NCBI GenBank assembly: GCA_022843625.1
Contig: JALHNH010000007.1
Location: 62,001-126,000 of the forward strand
From: Bryobacter sp.
GTDB lineage: Bacteria > Acidobacteriota > Terriglobia > Bryobacterales > Bryobacteraceae
DNA length: 64,000 nucleotides
Reading direction: 5' to 3'
Shown: positions 35,540 to 45,339 of the stretch, piece by piece
How positions within the stretch are numbered: position 1 is the first letter of the stretch
How the letters are laid out: the number at the start of each line of letters is the position of its first letter
Translations under genes and position numbers: made by a program
Notes under the pieces: generated by a model
Databases searched by the model: none
What the model saw: only the letters and a program-made list of their open reading frames with translations
Told to the model about the DNA's origin: nothing

Positions 35540-36424
35540 ATGGCCACTATTCCGTCTACGCCAACACTTGCAAATTCCGATCTCGATCAACTGGCCGAGC
35601 GGGTGGACAGGGCCACGGCCGAAGTACGTACCTTGCCTGCGGAGTCCCAGGCAAAGGCGATGGCGTTGAAAAGCGCCATTGAGGAGTTTCACAAAATCGG
35701 TCTCACCAAGATCGTGCGGCGCATGAAAGAAGATCCTCGCGGGAAGGAGTTGTTGTTCGAACTCGTCGACGATCCGAGTGTCCATGCGTTGTTTTCCATG
35801 CATGGCCTCGTCCGTGCGGATCTGCGAACCCGTGTGAGCCGGGTCCTTCACATGGTTCGCCCGTACATGCAGTCCCACGGCGGCGATGTTGAGTTGGTAG
35901 ATGTCGATGAGACAACGGTTGTCGTGAAACTTGCTGGTTCCTGCAACGGTTGCTCACTGTCGGCCGTGACGCTGCGCGATACGGTCGAGCAGGCAATCAA
36001 ACAGCATTTGCCACAGATTCAATCCGTCGAGGTCGCGCCGAATGAGCCGGAGAAAGCAACGTTGGGTTTCGTCCCCCTTGATTCATTAACGACACCCCTG
36101 AAAGTGGAAGCAGGCTGGGCGATGGGCCCGCTGGTTTCTGAGGTGTCCGGCGCCGAACTCGCGCGATGGGATCACGAGAGTGTCAGCGTATTGATCGTGC
36201 AGTACCAAGGCGAGTTCCACGCCTATCGCAACGAGTGCGCGCATCTGGGCATGCCGTTGGACGGCGGCAGACTCGACCTTGAGTCAGGTATCCTCACTTG
36301 CCCCTGGCACGGATTCCGCTTCGATTGTGCCTCCGGTGAATGCATCACCGCGCCTGAGGCGCAGCTAGAAGCTCTCCCCTTAAGGGTCGAACGAGGTCGG
36401 ATCTTGGTAAGGACCGCGAAATGA
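35540..36424 (+). CDS. NifU-Rieske fusion iron-sulfur protein (HucE/HhyE-like)
   Basis: The 294-residue product has a helical N-terminus (1-90), a NifU C-terminal-type domain with MVRPYMQSHGGDVELV and the cluster motif C135-NG-C138, then a Rieske domain with C233-A-H235 and C254-PW-H257. It can thus hold an assembly-type FeS cluster and a [2Fe-2S] Rieske cluster. Similar proteins encoded with mycobacterial Huc and Hhy hydrogenases are thought to carry electrons to the quinone pool, which is the likely role. It shares ATGA with the NHL gene downstream. All expected ligands present. Confidence 0.88.
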   Translation: MATIPSTPTLANSDLDQLAERVDRATAEVRTLPAESQAKAMALKSAIEEFHKIGLTKIVRRMKEDPRGKELLFELVDDPSVHALFSMHGLVRADLRTRVSRVLHMVRPYMQSHGGDVELVDVDETTVVVKLAGSCNGCSLSAVTLRDTVEQAIKQHLPQIQSVEVAPNEPEKATLGFVPLDSLTTPLKVEAGWAMGPLVSEVSGAELARWDHESVSVLIVQYQGEFHAYRNECAHLGMPLDGGRLDLESGILTCPWHGFRFDCASGECITAPEAQLEALPLRVERGRILVRTAK

Positions 36425-37554
36425 CAACGCCGATCTGGCTCGGAGCCCGCTCACCGGGCGGTCTTGCGCTACCGGCTGCGAATCCATCCACGTCGCAGTT
36501 GTACGCACCCAGAGGGGTGTTCTTCAACGACGAGTGGTTCGTCGTCGCCGACAGCGGCAATCATCGGATTCTCCTTTGGCGAGGGCTTCCGGAGGCAGAT
36601 GGCGCTCACGCTGAATTGGTCCTTGGGCAGCCGGACTTCACCACCGAGGGTCCCAAGCTTCTACACTTGCCAACGGGTGTATTGATTTATCACGGACGGC
36701 TCCTCGTTGCCGATTCGTGGCATCATCGCGTTCTCGTCTGGAATCGTGTACCCGAGCGAAGCTGCACCGCTCCTGACTATGCGATCGGGCAATCGGACCT
36801 GAATTCCGTTGAGCCGAATCGCGGTGGTCTCCCTTCGGCGCTCTCGTTGTACTGGCCCTATGGAATCGGTATTGCGGCCGGTTGGTTCTGGATCGCCGAC
36901 ACTGGCAACAGGCGTGTGCTGGGATGGCCCTCGATTCCGGATCGCGGCGAAATGGCCCACGTCGTGCTTGGCCAGCCTTCCGAGTCCGCGAATGAAGAAA
37001 ATCGAGGCGGGGCGCCGTCAGCGCGCTCGTTTCGCTGGCCGCACGCAATTGCGGGACACGAGCAGACGCTCTTGGTTGCTGATGCCGGCAATCACCGTGT
37101 GCTGGGTTGGTCTTCCAGGCCGCGAGAGGACTGCAGTGCAAACTTCGTTGCTGGGCAATCTGATTTCGGCTCTACCTTCGAACTTCCACATACCCCGCAG
37201 GGGCCCGCGCGCTTGCGTTTCCCCTATGGACTCTCTACCAACGATGGCAGGTTGATAGTCGCCGACACGGCCAACAATCGGGTGTTGGTTTGGGATACGA
37301 TTCCGTGTGCAAACTTTTCTCCCGCCGCCCATGTGCTCGGCCAGGACGGGTTCATCAGCGGTGGTGAAAACCGTTGGAAGGCAGTCACCCACGATTCGCT
37401 TTGTTGGCCTTATGGTCTTTGCTGTCACGACACGCGCCTTGCCGTCGCGGACTCTGGCAACAACCGTGTGACAGTCTGGAAATTGCCCGCCGTGTTCGAG
37501 CCGGAGGCTAGAGTTTCGACCAGCAGTGAAGGAGCAACCCCAATATGTGTCTAG
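36421..37554 (+). CDS. NHL-repeat beta-propeller protein of the hydrogenase operon
   Basis: The 377-residue product has five or six blades, each with a (I/V)AD(S/T)(G/A)N(H/R)RVLxW core (for example [48 protein letters not shown]). Between blades recurs LGQ(S/P)(D/N)F, a second regular element. No signal peptide is visible, so it is probably cytoplasmic. NHL proteins sit beside group 1h hydrogenases in other bacteria, perhaps as scaffolds. The 3' end overlaps hypC by 10 bp. Confidence 0.88.
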   Translation: MTTPIWLGARSPGGLALPAANPSTSQLYAPRGVFFNDEWFVVADSGNHRILLWRGLPEADGAHAELVLGQPDFTTEGPKLLHLPTGVLIYHGRLLVADSWHHRVLVWNRVPERSCTAPDYAIGQSDLNSVEPNRGGLPSALSLYWPYGIGIAAGWFWIADTGNRRVLGWPSIPDRGEMAHVVLGQPSESANEENRGGAPSARSFRWPHAIAGHEQTLLVADAGNHRVLGWSSRPREDCSANFVAGQSDFGSTFELPHTPQGPARLRFPYGLSTNDGRLIVADTANNRVLVWDTIPCANFSPAAHVLGQDGFISGGENRWKAVTHDSLCWPYGLCCHDTRLAVADSGNNRVTVWKLPAVFEPEARVSTSSEGATPICV

Positions 37555-37814
37555 CTGTCCCCGGCCGGGTCGAGGAGATCATGCAAGATGGCGGTGTCCG
37601 AATGGGCAAGGTCAACTTCGGCGGCATTGTGAAGAACGTGTGCCTCGCATATCTTCCCGACCTCACAGTTGGCGACTACACGATCGTTCACGTTGGATTC
37701 GCGATTTCCAAAATAGACGAGGAGTCCGCGAAGCGGACCTTGGACACGTTTCAAGAAATGGGGCTCCTCGAGGAAGAGCTGAGCCCAGAAGGCATGAGGG
37801 AGGAGCCTCGATGA
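37545..37814 (+). CDS. hypC: Hydrogenase assembly chaperone HypC
   Basis: The 89-residue product begins MCLAVPGRV, whose Cys2 carries the Fe(CN)2CO unit after Met removal. The OB-like fold follows ([34 protein letters not shown]). It ferries the iron unit between HypD and the large subunit. It overlaps hypD by ATGA. Normal length. Confidence 0.95.
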   Translation: MCLAVPGRVEEIMQDGGVRMGKVNFGGIVKNVCLAYLPDLTVGDYTIVHVGFAISKIDEESAKRTLDTFQEMGLLEEELSPEGMREEPR

Positions 37815-38923
37815 AGTACCTGAGTGAATTCCGCGACGGAGAGCTCGCCCAGCGTCTTGTCCGGGAAATCCGGCAAGCGACCTCCCGCCCCTGGACCATT
37901 ATGGAAGTATGCGGGGGGCAAACGCATTCGATCATCCGGAACGGCATCGATCGACTGTTGCCGTCCAATGTGGAGATGGTACACGGGCCAGGCTGTCCGG
38001 TTTGCGTAACGCCGCTCGAGGTCATCGATCGCGCATTAGCCATTGCCGCGCTTCCCAATGTCATTTTCTGCTCCTTCGGGGACATGTTGCGTGTGCCCGG
38101 AACAGACCGGGACTTGTTTCGAGTCAAGAGCACCGGTGGCGACGTACGCATCGTCTACTCGCCTTTGGACGCCGTCAACCTTGCGCGGCAACACCCCGAA
38201 AAGCAGGTCGTCTTTTTCGGAGTCGGCTTTGAGACCACGGCGCCGGCCAACGCTATGGCTGTTCACCTAGCGCGCACGCTGGGCTTGGAGAATTTCTCCA
38301 TGCTGGTTTCACACGTGCTTGTTCCGCCAGCCATTCGGGCCATCCTCGAATCGGAAGGAAACCAAGTCCAGGCTTTCCTAGCGGCAGGGCATGTGTGTAG
38401 CGTCATGGGCTATCGGCAGTATCCACTCCTTTCGGAACGTTACCGGGTCCCGATTGTTGTCACGGGATTTGAGCCTCTGGACATCCTGAACGGCATTCGG
38501 TGTACCCTGCTGCAATTAGAGAAAGGTGAAGCCCGAGTGGAGAACGCATATGAACGCGTCGTCACACTCGACGGAAATCGGGAAGCGCAAAAATTGTTAG
38601 CCGAAGTCTTTGAGGAATGTGATCGAGCTTGGCGCGGGATCGGCGTGATTCCACGCAGCGGATGGCGCATTAGCCCGGCGTATCGCGAGTTTGACGCGGA
38701 ACACCGCTTCCAAGTCAGTGACATTCGCACGATAGAATCTCCGCTATGCCGAAGCGGCGATGTGCTGCGAGGAGCCATCAAACCAAACCAATGCCCCGCT
38801 TTTGGCAAGGAGTGTACCCCGCGGAATCCGTTGGGCGCCACGATGGTTTCGAGCGAAGGCGCCTGCGCTGCCTACTACAACTACGGCCGCTTCGTCCAGA
38901 TTCAAGAATTGAGCCATGCCTGA
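37811..38923 (+). CDS. hypD: Hydrogenase Fe(CN)2CO assembly protein HypD
   Basis: The 370-residue product has [10 protein letters not shown] (near 33), GPGCPVC (near 62), and GFETTAPA (near 140). The C-terminal [4Fe-4S] Cys set is in [16 protein letters not shown] and [10 protein letters not shown]. HypD reduces and assembles the cyano-iron unit with HypC and HypE. I chose the ATG at 37811, which overlaps hypC by 4 bp. An upstream in-frame start (37526) would run through hypC in another frame. It overlaps hypE by 8 bp. Confidence 0.95.
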   Translation: MKYLSEFRDGELAQRLVREIRQATSRPWTIMEVCGGQTHSIIRNGIDRLLPSNVEMVHGPGCPVCVTPLEVIDRALAIAALPNVIFCSFGDMLRVPGTDRDLFRVKSTGGDVRIVYSPLDAVNLARQHPEKQVVFFGVGFETTAPANAMAVHLARTLGLENFSMLVSHVLVPPAIRAILESEGNQVQAFLAAGHVCSVMGYRQYPLLSERYRVPIVVTGFEPLDILNGIRCTLLQLEKGEARVENAYERVVTLDGNREAQKLLAEVFEECDRAWRGIGVIPRSGWRISPAYREFDAEHRFQVSDIRTIESPLCRSGDVLRGAIKPNQCPAFGKECTPRNPLGATMVSSEGACAAYYNYGRFVQIQELSHA

Positions 38924-39971
38924 TCTCTCGACCTGGTCTTGCCCTCTCCCTCTGCGCGACTATCCGAACATTGTGATGGGTCACGGCGGGGGCGGCCAGC
39001 TCTCCTCCGAGTTGGTGCAGCATCTGTTTCTGCCGGCATTTTCGAATTCGGCCCTGGCCAACTTGGGCGATGCCTCAGTGCTTGCTCGACCGCAAGGCCG
39101 CATCGCAATTTCCACCGACTCCTTCGTCGTCCGGCCCCTTTTCTTCCCCGGCGGCACAATCGGAGATCTGGCCGTAAACGGCACGGTGAATGACCTCTCA
39201 ATGATCGGCGCGACACCGCTGTATCTTAGCGCCGGTTTTATCCTCGAGGAGGGGTTCCCGATCTCCGACCTCGCGCGCATCGTGGCTTGCATGGCCGAAG
39301 CAGCGCGGCTCGCTGGAGTCGAGATTGTGACTGGCGATACAAAAGTAGTCGAGCGCGGGCATGGAGACGGATGCTACATCAACACAACAGGTGTGGGTGT
39401 AGTCCCTGATCAAGTCAACATTGGCCCTTCTCGCGTTTGTTCCGGTGACGTCATTATAGTTAGCGGCCACATCGCCGATCACGGAATGGCGATCATGAGT
39501 GTCCGGGAGGGCCTCGAGTTCGAGTCTTCCATCCTGAGTGACTGTGCTCCGCTCAACGATCTAGCGCGGGTCTTATTGCAGGCGGGAGGCAGCGACCGTG
39601 TTCATGCGATGCGCGACCCGACGCGCGGGGGGCTCGCCGCGACGCTTCAGGAAATAGCGAGCGCCTCCGATGTCGGTGTTCTGATCGAGGAGGCCGCTGT
39701 GCCCATACGCGGAGAAACGCGCTCGGCCTGCGAACTGCTCGGCCTCGACCCCCTATTTGTCGCGAACGAAGGAAAGATGGTCGCTTTTGTCGATCCGTCC
39801 GTCGCCAACGGTGTCTTGAGCGCCATGCGCAATCACCCTTTGGGGCGAGACGCCGCGATCATCGGCACCGCTGTAGCAGAGCGTAAAGGGATGGTGCTAG
39901 CCAAAACCGCGATTGGTGGGCATCGGGTCATTCCGATCCAGCTTGGAGAACAACTTCCTAGAATCTGCTGA
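38916..39971 (+). CDS. hypE: Hydrogenase thiocarbamate dehydratase HypE
   Basis: The 351-residue product has the PurM/ThiL-type ATP fold ([33 protein letters not shown]-like, [11 protein letters not shown]). It ends in PRIC: the C-terminal Cys is the one that HypF carbamoylates and HypE dehydrates to thiocyanate for CN delivery. It is the last gene of the hydrogenase run. No clear terminator follows. Confidence 0.95.
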   Translation: MPDLSTWSCPLPLRDYPNIVMGHGGGGQLSSELVQHLFLPAFSNSALANLGDASVLARPQGRIAISTDSFVVRPLFFPGGTIGDLAVNGTVNDLSMIGATPLYLSAGFILEEGFPISDLARIVACMAEAARLAGVEIVTGDTKVVERGHGDGCYINTTGVGVVPDQVNIGPSRVCSGDVIIVSGHIADHGMAIMSVREGLEFESSILSDCAPLNDLARVLLQAGGSDRVHAMRDPTRGGLAATLQEIASASDVGVLIEEAAVPIRGETRSACELLGLDPLFVANEGKMVAFVDPSVANGVLSAMRNHPLGRDAAIIGTAVAERKGMVLAKTAIGGHRVIPIQLGEQLPRIC

Positions 39972-40222
39972 AGGGGCAAACGTCCATCCTGCTCGCGAGC
40001 GGTCGCCGTGTCGATGATCTCGAGATCACCACGGCGCGTGCGCGGTGTCTTGCCACGAGCCAAAACCGTGGATGCGGGCCGCTATGGCGTTTGTCGGGGA
40101 TCTACTCGGTGGACCAGCGGCCATTTCCGGTTTGCCCGTCACACGCTCGCAGGTCCCCCACGATCGTCGGCGGAATCCTACTCTTCGCCACTGAACATGG
40201 TGGGTGCTCATAGCCGATTCGT
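39972..40222. other. Gap between hypE and the DUF4239 gene
   Basis: This 251-bp convergent gap contains frames on both strands but no recognisable protein, hairpin or repeat. Confidence 0.4.
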
Positions 40223-40989
40223 TTAGCGCATTGAGTCGCGTAGATGGATCAACGCCTGGTCGAAATCGTCCACGCGGAAGAATCCGACTCCAGATCCAGA
40301 GTGACATAGAACGTTATCGCGATTGCGAACGCGAAGCACAACATGTGCAGCCACGGGCGTGTCGTCGTCCCGCCCGTGCTGTAACCCGAGAGAAAGGCGC
40401 TCAGCAAAGCCAGCGCACATAACATGATGTAGATGATGAGCGGTGGATGCATTCGTGTCGCCATGGCACGTGTCGTCGTGATGTCGATCATGGCATTGAG
40501 AGACGGCAACAGGACTGAGCTCGCTTGGGGGGCCGCGCCATCAGCACGGATACCGGCGACGGCTTGGCGCCAAATCTCCTGCTGCAGCTCTTCGCCGCGT
40601 GTCCACGCACCAGCGACTGCGGCGTCATCGCCGATCTTAGAATAGGCGTCGAGGCGTACGCCCACATAGCGGCGAAGCGCCTCTCGCAACGGCGGCTGGG
40701 CGGCGGGCGGCAAAACGTCCAGTCGCAGATAAGCAGTACCGATCGCGTTCGTCTCCTCCACAATTAGCTGACGCCGAGTATCAAACCGCGAACCGGCACC
40801 ATTCACGGTGAACGCCAGCAGCAATCCCAATAGCGCGGAGATCGCCGCGTCGACGGTGCCGGTTCCGCCTCGCCCGCCCTCCGGCTCGAGGGTGCGTCGG
40901 CGGGCGCTGAGATGACGCCCATACTCGAATAGTGCCAGGATGCCGGCGAACAACCCCAGACTCAATAGCGCAGCGAGGTAAATTGTCAT
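40223..40989 (-). pseudogene. DUF4239 (bestrophin-like) membrane protein with a 3' frameshift
   Basis: It starts MTIYLAALLSLGLF at 40989 behind AAAGGGGAA. One N-terminal membrane helix, TVDAAISALLGLLLAFTVNGA, a helical middle and two C-terminal helices match DUF4239. The frame runs ...FYVTLDLES then leaves the family at about 40290, stopping at 40249. The expected family ending, GFFRVDDFDQALIHLRDSM, is present in the next frame and stops at 40223. A short deletion, or a sequencing error, near 40285-40295 explains both. The shortened protein might still insert in the membrane. Confidence 0.7.
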
Positions 40990-41448
40990 TTTCCCCTTTG
41001 ATACCACACGCGTCCGCGCAACGGGAACATCTCGAAACGTTCACTGTGAACCTGTTGCGGTGGAACCGCCCAGCACAGGCAAGGCTTCTGCGACGGCGTT
41101 CATCATGGAAACATGTCCGCAGAGGAAATGATAGCGGCGGAAAGACGACGCGGAGTCATCGTGTCGAAGCCCGTCGAGGAAACAAAGCCGGCACCGGAGT
41201 TACGTCCAATTGAGGTGGTCGGCAATCGCCGCGGCAATGGGGTGCTTCGGGCCGGCCGAGATTGCCAGTTCGAGACTCTGCAAAGACCTCCGGTTGCAAG
41301 GGGCATTCCAGGGCGCCGCCGCGAGAGCTGCGAACCTGCCCGATATTGCGGCCGCCCATCTCATCATTGTCCCTATTAGATCGCGTGCCCGATGTGGACG
41401 GGCACTTTACCTCTTTGCAGAGCGTTGATCAGATCGGTTTCTTGCTGA
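40990..41448. other. 459-bp stretch without a supported gene
   Basis: It lies between two minus-strand genes. Several short frames exist on both strands, but none has family features, and none has a ribosome site. A minus-strand frame ending near 41211 (HPIAAAIADHLNWT) might be the decayed end of a gene. I see no hairpin or repeat. Confidence 0.4.
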
Positions 41449-42774
41449 TCAACGATCGATGGTCGCGACACCCTGAGGTCGCGAACGAAAGTACACTCCG
41501 TCCTGGCTCAGGTGGCGCGACCCGGCGACTGACGGGATGCCCTGGCCATCGAGTTTCAGGCTGTGTAGGATGTTCCCTTCTTCGGCCGTGTTCTCGCTGG
41601 TTTGGTTGATCCGTTGACACATTACATACAGAATGGTCTCCTCTGGGTTTAGCGCACATTGAAACGCCGTACTCCCAGGCTGAGAAAACATTCGATTATT
41701 GATGAACCACTCGCCTGGATGGGGGAGTTGTAGCCGGCTGATCTCGACTGGTTTTGTTGCTCGCTCGCCGGCGATGTCATAGGTGCTCACCGTCGCTGCC
41801 TTGTCATCTTTGTCGCTCCGCGGGAGGTTGTTCACCGTGTAGAGCCGAGTCCCCCTCTTGTTCGCCAATATCCAGCAAATGTCTTGGCCGCTATTGGAGA
41901 CGGACCCGAGAAAACTCATCTCGCCGTCACGGGTAAAGCGGTAAACCCCGAGTTCGTTACGGGTAACGAAGCCGACGTAGAGCAGCGGTTCGGTCGGATG
42001 AGTCCAAATGCCTAGCGGCATCGATGGCACCCCGTCCATTCCCTTGTACTTGTAGCCCGCATTGGTCTCCGGCAACTGTATGAGACTACGCTCCACCAGT
42101 TGGCTGTCCGGACCAACCTGAAAGACGTGCAGCTGCCCTTGCACCCTGGGTTCGGTACCCGCCAAAAACGACCGAGTCCCCTCGCCGTCAAAATCCACAT
42201 CAACCTGAAAATCGTTACCAAACGCGATGTTAGGAAACGACGAGGAGGCTAAGACCTGTGTCGGCTTGTTGAACTTTTCCACTTCGATCTTGGATACGGC
42301 GCGCAGTGCCCCGTTGGCCTCGATTGCGAACGAAACGTAGCTTGCCTTCGCCGCACCACGGAGCGCGTCCATTTGGTGATAGTCTTCGTTTCGGTTCGAC
42401 ACCAACAGCGTCGTACCCCTCACCGAAAGGCTATTCGGAGCGACACCCTGAGACGAGAACGGTGACCCGGTCACATGCTGTAACGAGCCATCCTGGCGGA
42501 TGTCGAAAACGGCGATCGTATTGCTGTGCGTGTTGACGGTAAAGAGGCGCATGCCGTCTTGGCTGATCACGAGCGGCGTATCATTGTCATTGGGCCCGAG
42601 CTTCCCGTGGGTATCGTTGTTTACTCCCGTGCCGCCCGTATAAAACGGATTTCCGGGCAAAGGGTCCAGCGTGCCGTCATCTTTTCGCGTGTAGCCAAGT
42701 ACCGCATTTCGGCCCTCACGGATGTCGTTGGTCTGTATGTACAGATATCGACCGCGACCATTGGTTGAACTCAT
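41449..42774 (-). CDS. Beta-propeller protein of the lactonase/YncE type
   Basis: The 441-residue product has repeated blade cores such as LVISQDGMRLFTVNTHSNTI, TNSLSV-like turns, WTHPTEPLLYVGFVTRNELG and LNPEETILYVMCQ. These resemble the seven-bladed 6-phosphogluconolactonase-like (PF10282) family. It starts MSSTNGRGRYLYIQTND and has no signal peptide. A small GxTNxD-type region is consistent with a lactonase, but many relatives have other or unknown roles, so no substrate is assigned. It lies 95 bp downstream of a cytochrome P460 gene on the same strand. Confidence 0.75.
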   Translation of the reverse strand: MSSTNGRGRYLYIQTNDIREGRNAVLGYTRKDDGTLDPLPGNPFYTGGTGVNNDTHGKLGPNDNDTPLVISQDGMRLFTVNTHSNTIAVFDIRQDGSLQHVTGSPFSSQGVAPNSLSVRGTTLLVSNRNEDYHQMDALRGAAKASYVSFAIEANGALRAVSKIEVEKFNKPTQVLASSSFPNIAFGNDFQVDVDFDGEGTRSFLAGTEPRVQGQLHVFQVGPDSQLVERSLIQLPETNAGYKYKGMDGVPSMPLGIWTHPTEPLLYVGFVTRNELGVYRFTRDGEMSFLGSVSNSGQDICWILANKRGTRLYTVNNLPRSDKDDKAATVSTYDIAGERATKPVEISRLQLPHPGEWFINNRMFSQPGSTAFQCALNPEETILYVMCQRINQTSENTAEEGNILHSLKLDGQGIPSVAGSRHLSQDGVYFRSRPQGVATIDR

Positions 42775-42869
42775 AGCGCATCTCCAATCCAGTCATTCTT
42801 TTGCTAGCCGGGACACAACGGGTACGGCTATCCGGGCCGATAGTCCGTGGGCAGTTTGAGTGAATCCTA

Positions 42870-43505
42870 CTACTTCGCGGGCAAGGGGTCGAGGATCGGT
42901 TTGTAGATCTTCACATAGACCATGTCCTCGTGCGCATTGGCGATGTGGCAACCCGCGCATTCCGCAACGGGACGCTCCGCGGCGGCGGCCAGATACGGGG
43001 GAGGCGCGTGGTTGAAATTGAAGTATCCCCAATTCTTGCTCTTCGTGAAACGCTTGCTGTCCTTCACCGCAACGTCCAGACCCGCGACTTTGCCAGGGAA
43101 GTATCCCCGGCCCGACGCCTCAAGACGAGAGCCATCGGGGTTTTCCGCCGGACCATCGACGAGTTGCAGCTCCTTGACCATCATCGTCCCCTCCGGCCAC
43201 TTGCCGGTAGCGCGATAGGCCTTGAACGCAGCGGGCTGGACGTAGACATTGTGAAACTCAGGGAAGTTGGCCTTTCCATTGTTCAACCCGTGCGGCGTGA
43301 TCGGAGCGCCGATGAAGATCCATTCCCGAAAGGCCTTCGGCTGCACGAGCTCGTTCTGCGCATTGAACACCGGGGCAATATCGATCTGTGGATAGGCTGC
43401 GTTCCGCCCGGGACGCTGCGCCGATACGATGGCGGCAAGCCCAAGCAACAGTCCCATCGTGGGGATTGCCACGCGTGGCCCGAATCTGAATGGTCTGGAA
43501 AACAT
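42870..43505 (-). CDS. Exported cytochrome P460-family protein
   Basis: It starts MFSRPFRFGPRV at 43505, eight bases after AAGGAG. A signal peptide runs to about VSAQ (residue 30). The 181-residue mature part has FREWIFIGAP, FHNVYVQPAAF, GTMMVKEL and the c-type heme site CAGCH near the C-terminus, a P460 layout. P460 cytochromes oxidise hydroxylamine or NO with a Lys- or Tyr-crosslinked heme. KDSKRFTKSKNWGYFNF is in the crosslink region, but I cannot name the residue. Periplasmic. Many soil relatives have no proven substrate. Confidence 0.85.
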   Translation of the reverse strand: MFSRPFRFGPRVAIPTMGLLLGLAAIVSAQRPGRNAAYPQIDIAPVFNAQNELVQPKAFREWIFIGAPITPHGLNNGKANFPEFHNVYVQPAAFKAYRATGKWPEGTMMVKELQLVDGPAENPDGSRLEASGRGYFPGKVAGLDVAVKDSKRFTKSKNWGYFNFNHAPPPYLAAAAERPVAECAGCHIANAHEDMVYVKIYKPILDPLPAK

Positions 43506-43868
43506 GTCGTAATCTCCTTCGCCGCCGGTAATTGCTGAAGATGGAAGCGGCACACGCTTCTTCTCAGAATGGGGAACCGCTCCGCAGAGGAAGCGCCCGC
43601 ACTGCCTAGATGCGATTGATTGTCGTGTTCTTACCCCCAGAAGTAGAAATAGTCAATCCTCCGAAGCGTTCGGTCCGTAACGCGTCGGGTTCACCGATTC
43701 CAACCAACGCAGCCACGTCCGGCTACCGTGGGGTAAGATCTCGCTTTCGAAGAGCGTCAAGGACTGGAGGCGTCGCTGATCTGAACGCGTATTGAGCACG
43801 TTCGCAATGTCCAGTGCCAGGTGGCCGGATGCTGGATCGGAGACAAATGCCCTAACGGAAGGAATCAC
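43506..43868. other. 363-bp divergent region between P460 and porin genes
   Basis: It should hold promoters for both genes. AAGGAG ribosome sites are near each end, but I see no clear -35/-10 pair, palindrome or terminator. Short frames inside (minus 43653-43868, plus 43610-43795) show no family signal. Confidence 0.4.
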
Positions 43869-45338
43869 ATGAGGCTCCCCCCTTCAATCGGGCCAAGTCT
43901 GAGAGAGGGAATTGATACACGCCTCGGCGTTGCCGCCATCGAATCAACGTCACGGCGGACGGCGCCGCCGGCCGTCTTCTCGTCGCGTTTATTCGGCGTA
44001 GGCATACTGCTGGCCATGCTGGCAGCGACTACGAATGCCCAGACACCCAAACTCGAAGACCGAGTCGCTGCATTGGAGCGGCGGTTGAGTCTCAGTGGGC
44101 AGGCTCCATCCACATTAACTCTGGAGGAACGGATCGCGGCGCTCGAGTCCAAGATAGCCATGGCACCTGCTAGCGCTGGCGAGCGAAGGAGCGAAGAACC
44201 ACCCCGCCCGGAAGTCGGCAAGCAAGCGCCCCCATTGGCGGCCGGAATCCTTACTGACGTGGAGATGGAAGGGGACACCGGGGAGCCGAGCGGCGAACTC
44301 CGCGACGTGGTGAGCGGCTATGCGGAGTTTCGGTACGGGAAACGCCCAAACACGAATGGGGACGCGGGAGTTGAACGCTTTGTCCTGTACTTCGGACACC
44401 GGTTTAGCTCTCGGCTTCGATTTTCCAGCGCCCTTGAGGTAGAGCCGACGGCAGATGAATCGATGGGAGAGGCCAGGAAGGTACTTCTCGGGCAAGCCTA
44501 TCTGGAGTTCTTGGCGACTCCCCGCCTTTCGGTCCGTTCCGGCATTTTGCTGGCACCCATCGGCATCATCAACGAAAAGCATGAACCGACCAGTTTCAAC
44601 GGCGTGAATCGCCCGCTTGTGGAGACGTACATCATCCCTTCTGGCTGGAGAGATGCTGGGATTGGGCTCACGGGAAACTTTGGGCGGGCTTGGCGCTACC
44701 GGGCGTATGTAATGGGCGGCTTGAACGCGTCGCATTTTGCGGCCGAAGATGGCATCCGTGGAGGGCGGCAAGGTGGACAGTTTTTCACAAACTTTCGAAA
44801 TCCGGCCCAAGTCGGCCGGGTCGAATACCTCGGCCTGCGCGGTCTAACATTGGGAGCCAGCGGATACACGAGCAAGTCTGGCTTCGAGTTGAAGCGGATC
44901 AATCCAAGGGTCAACATCACCGAATTCGATGGGCAGTATGGACGAGGGCGTTTCAACTTGCGCGGATTGTTCGCTCACGTTTGGATCAGCAAGGCCGGTG
45001 AGCTCAATCGGAGCATTGCCGAGGAGTCGTCCCAAAGGCCGAACATCGCAAGCGAGTTGGGTGGGTGGTACATCGAGCCTGCCTGGAATCTATTTTCGTC
45101 CGAAGGCCATGCGGAATTGCTCGTTTTCACGCGCTATGAAAGGTTCAACACGCAGTTGGCGATGCCGAAGGGTTACACGCCGCTGGACGAATACCAGCGT
45201 GACGCGGTAATTGTGGGCACGACGCTCCGCCCCGTTCAGGACGTTGCCCTCAAAGTCGATTACACCTTTAGCGGCAATCGCAGCATTCCAAGCCGAAGGA
45301 GAGATGGGTTCCGTCTCGGGCTCGGTTGGTACTTCTAA
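43869..45338 (+). CDS. Outer-membrane porin-like protein with N-terminal coiled coil
   Basis: The 489-residue product starts at 43869 behind AAGGA. A long n-region precedes the hydrophobic core GVGILLAMLAATTNAQ, a likely signal peptide. A short coiled coil follows (LEDRVAALERRLSL, LEERIAALESKIAM), as in OprO/OprP or DcaP-type porins. The rest alternates in a beta-barrel manner (RLRFSSALEVEPTADE, YLEFLATPRLSVRSGI) and ends in RLGLGWYF, with the C-terminal aromatic needed for barrel assembly. Substrate unknown. It is followed after 1 bp by a cupredoxin gene. Confidence 0.82.
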   Translation: MRLPPSIGPSLREGIDTRLGVAAIESTSRRTAPPAVFSSRLFGVGILLAMLAATTNAQTPKLEDRVAALERRLSLSGQAPSTLTLEERIAALESKIAMAPASAGERRSEEPPRPEVGKQAPPLAAGILTDVEMEGDTGEPSGELRDVVSGYAEFRYGKRPNTNGDAGVERFVLYFGHRFSSRLRFSSALEVEPTADESMGEARKVLLGQAYLEFLATPRLSVRSGILLAPIGIINEKHEPTSFNGVNRPLVETYIIPSGWRDAGIGLTGNFGRAWRYRAYVMGGLNASHFAAEDGIRGGRQGGQFFTNFRNPAQVGRVEYLGLRGLTLGASGYTSKSGFELKRINPRVNITEFDGQYGRGRFNLRGLFAHVWISKAGELNRSIAEESSQRPNIASELGGWYIEPAWNLFSSEGHAELLVFTRYERFNTQLAMPKGYTPLDEYQRDAVIVGTTLRPVQDVALKVDYTFSGNRSIPSRRRDGFRLGLGWYF

Positions 45339-45339
45339 A

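Noticed and set aside
37526-37810. Longer hypD start upstream of 37811
   Set aside because: It would read through hypC in another frame. The ATG at 37811 overlaps the hypC stop by ATGA and gives the normal HypD N-terminus.
41113-41379. Plus-strand 88-codon frame in the 459-bp gap
   Set aside because: It is Arg/Pro-rich, has no ribosome site or family motif, and both strands are open here as expected in high-GC DNA.
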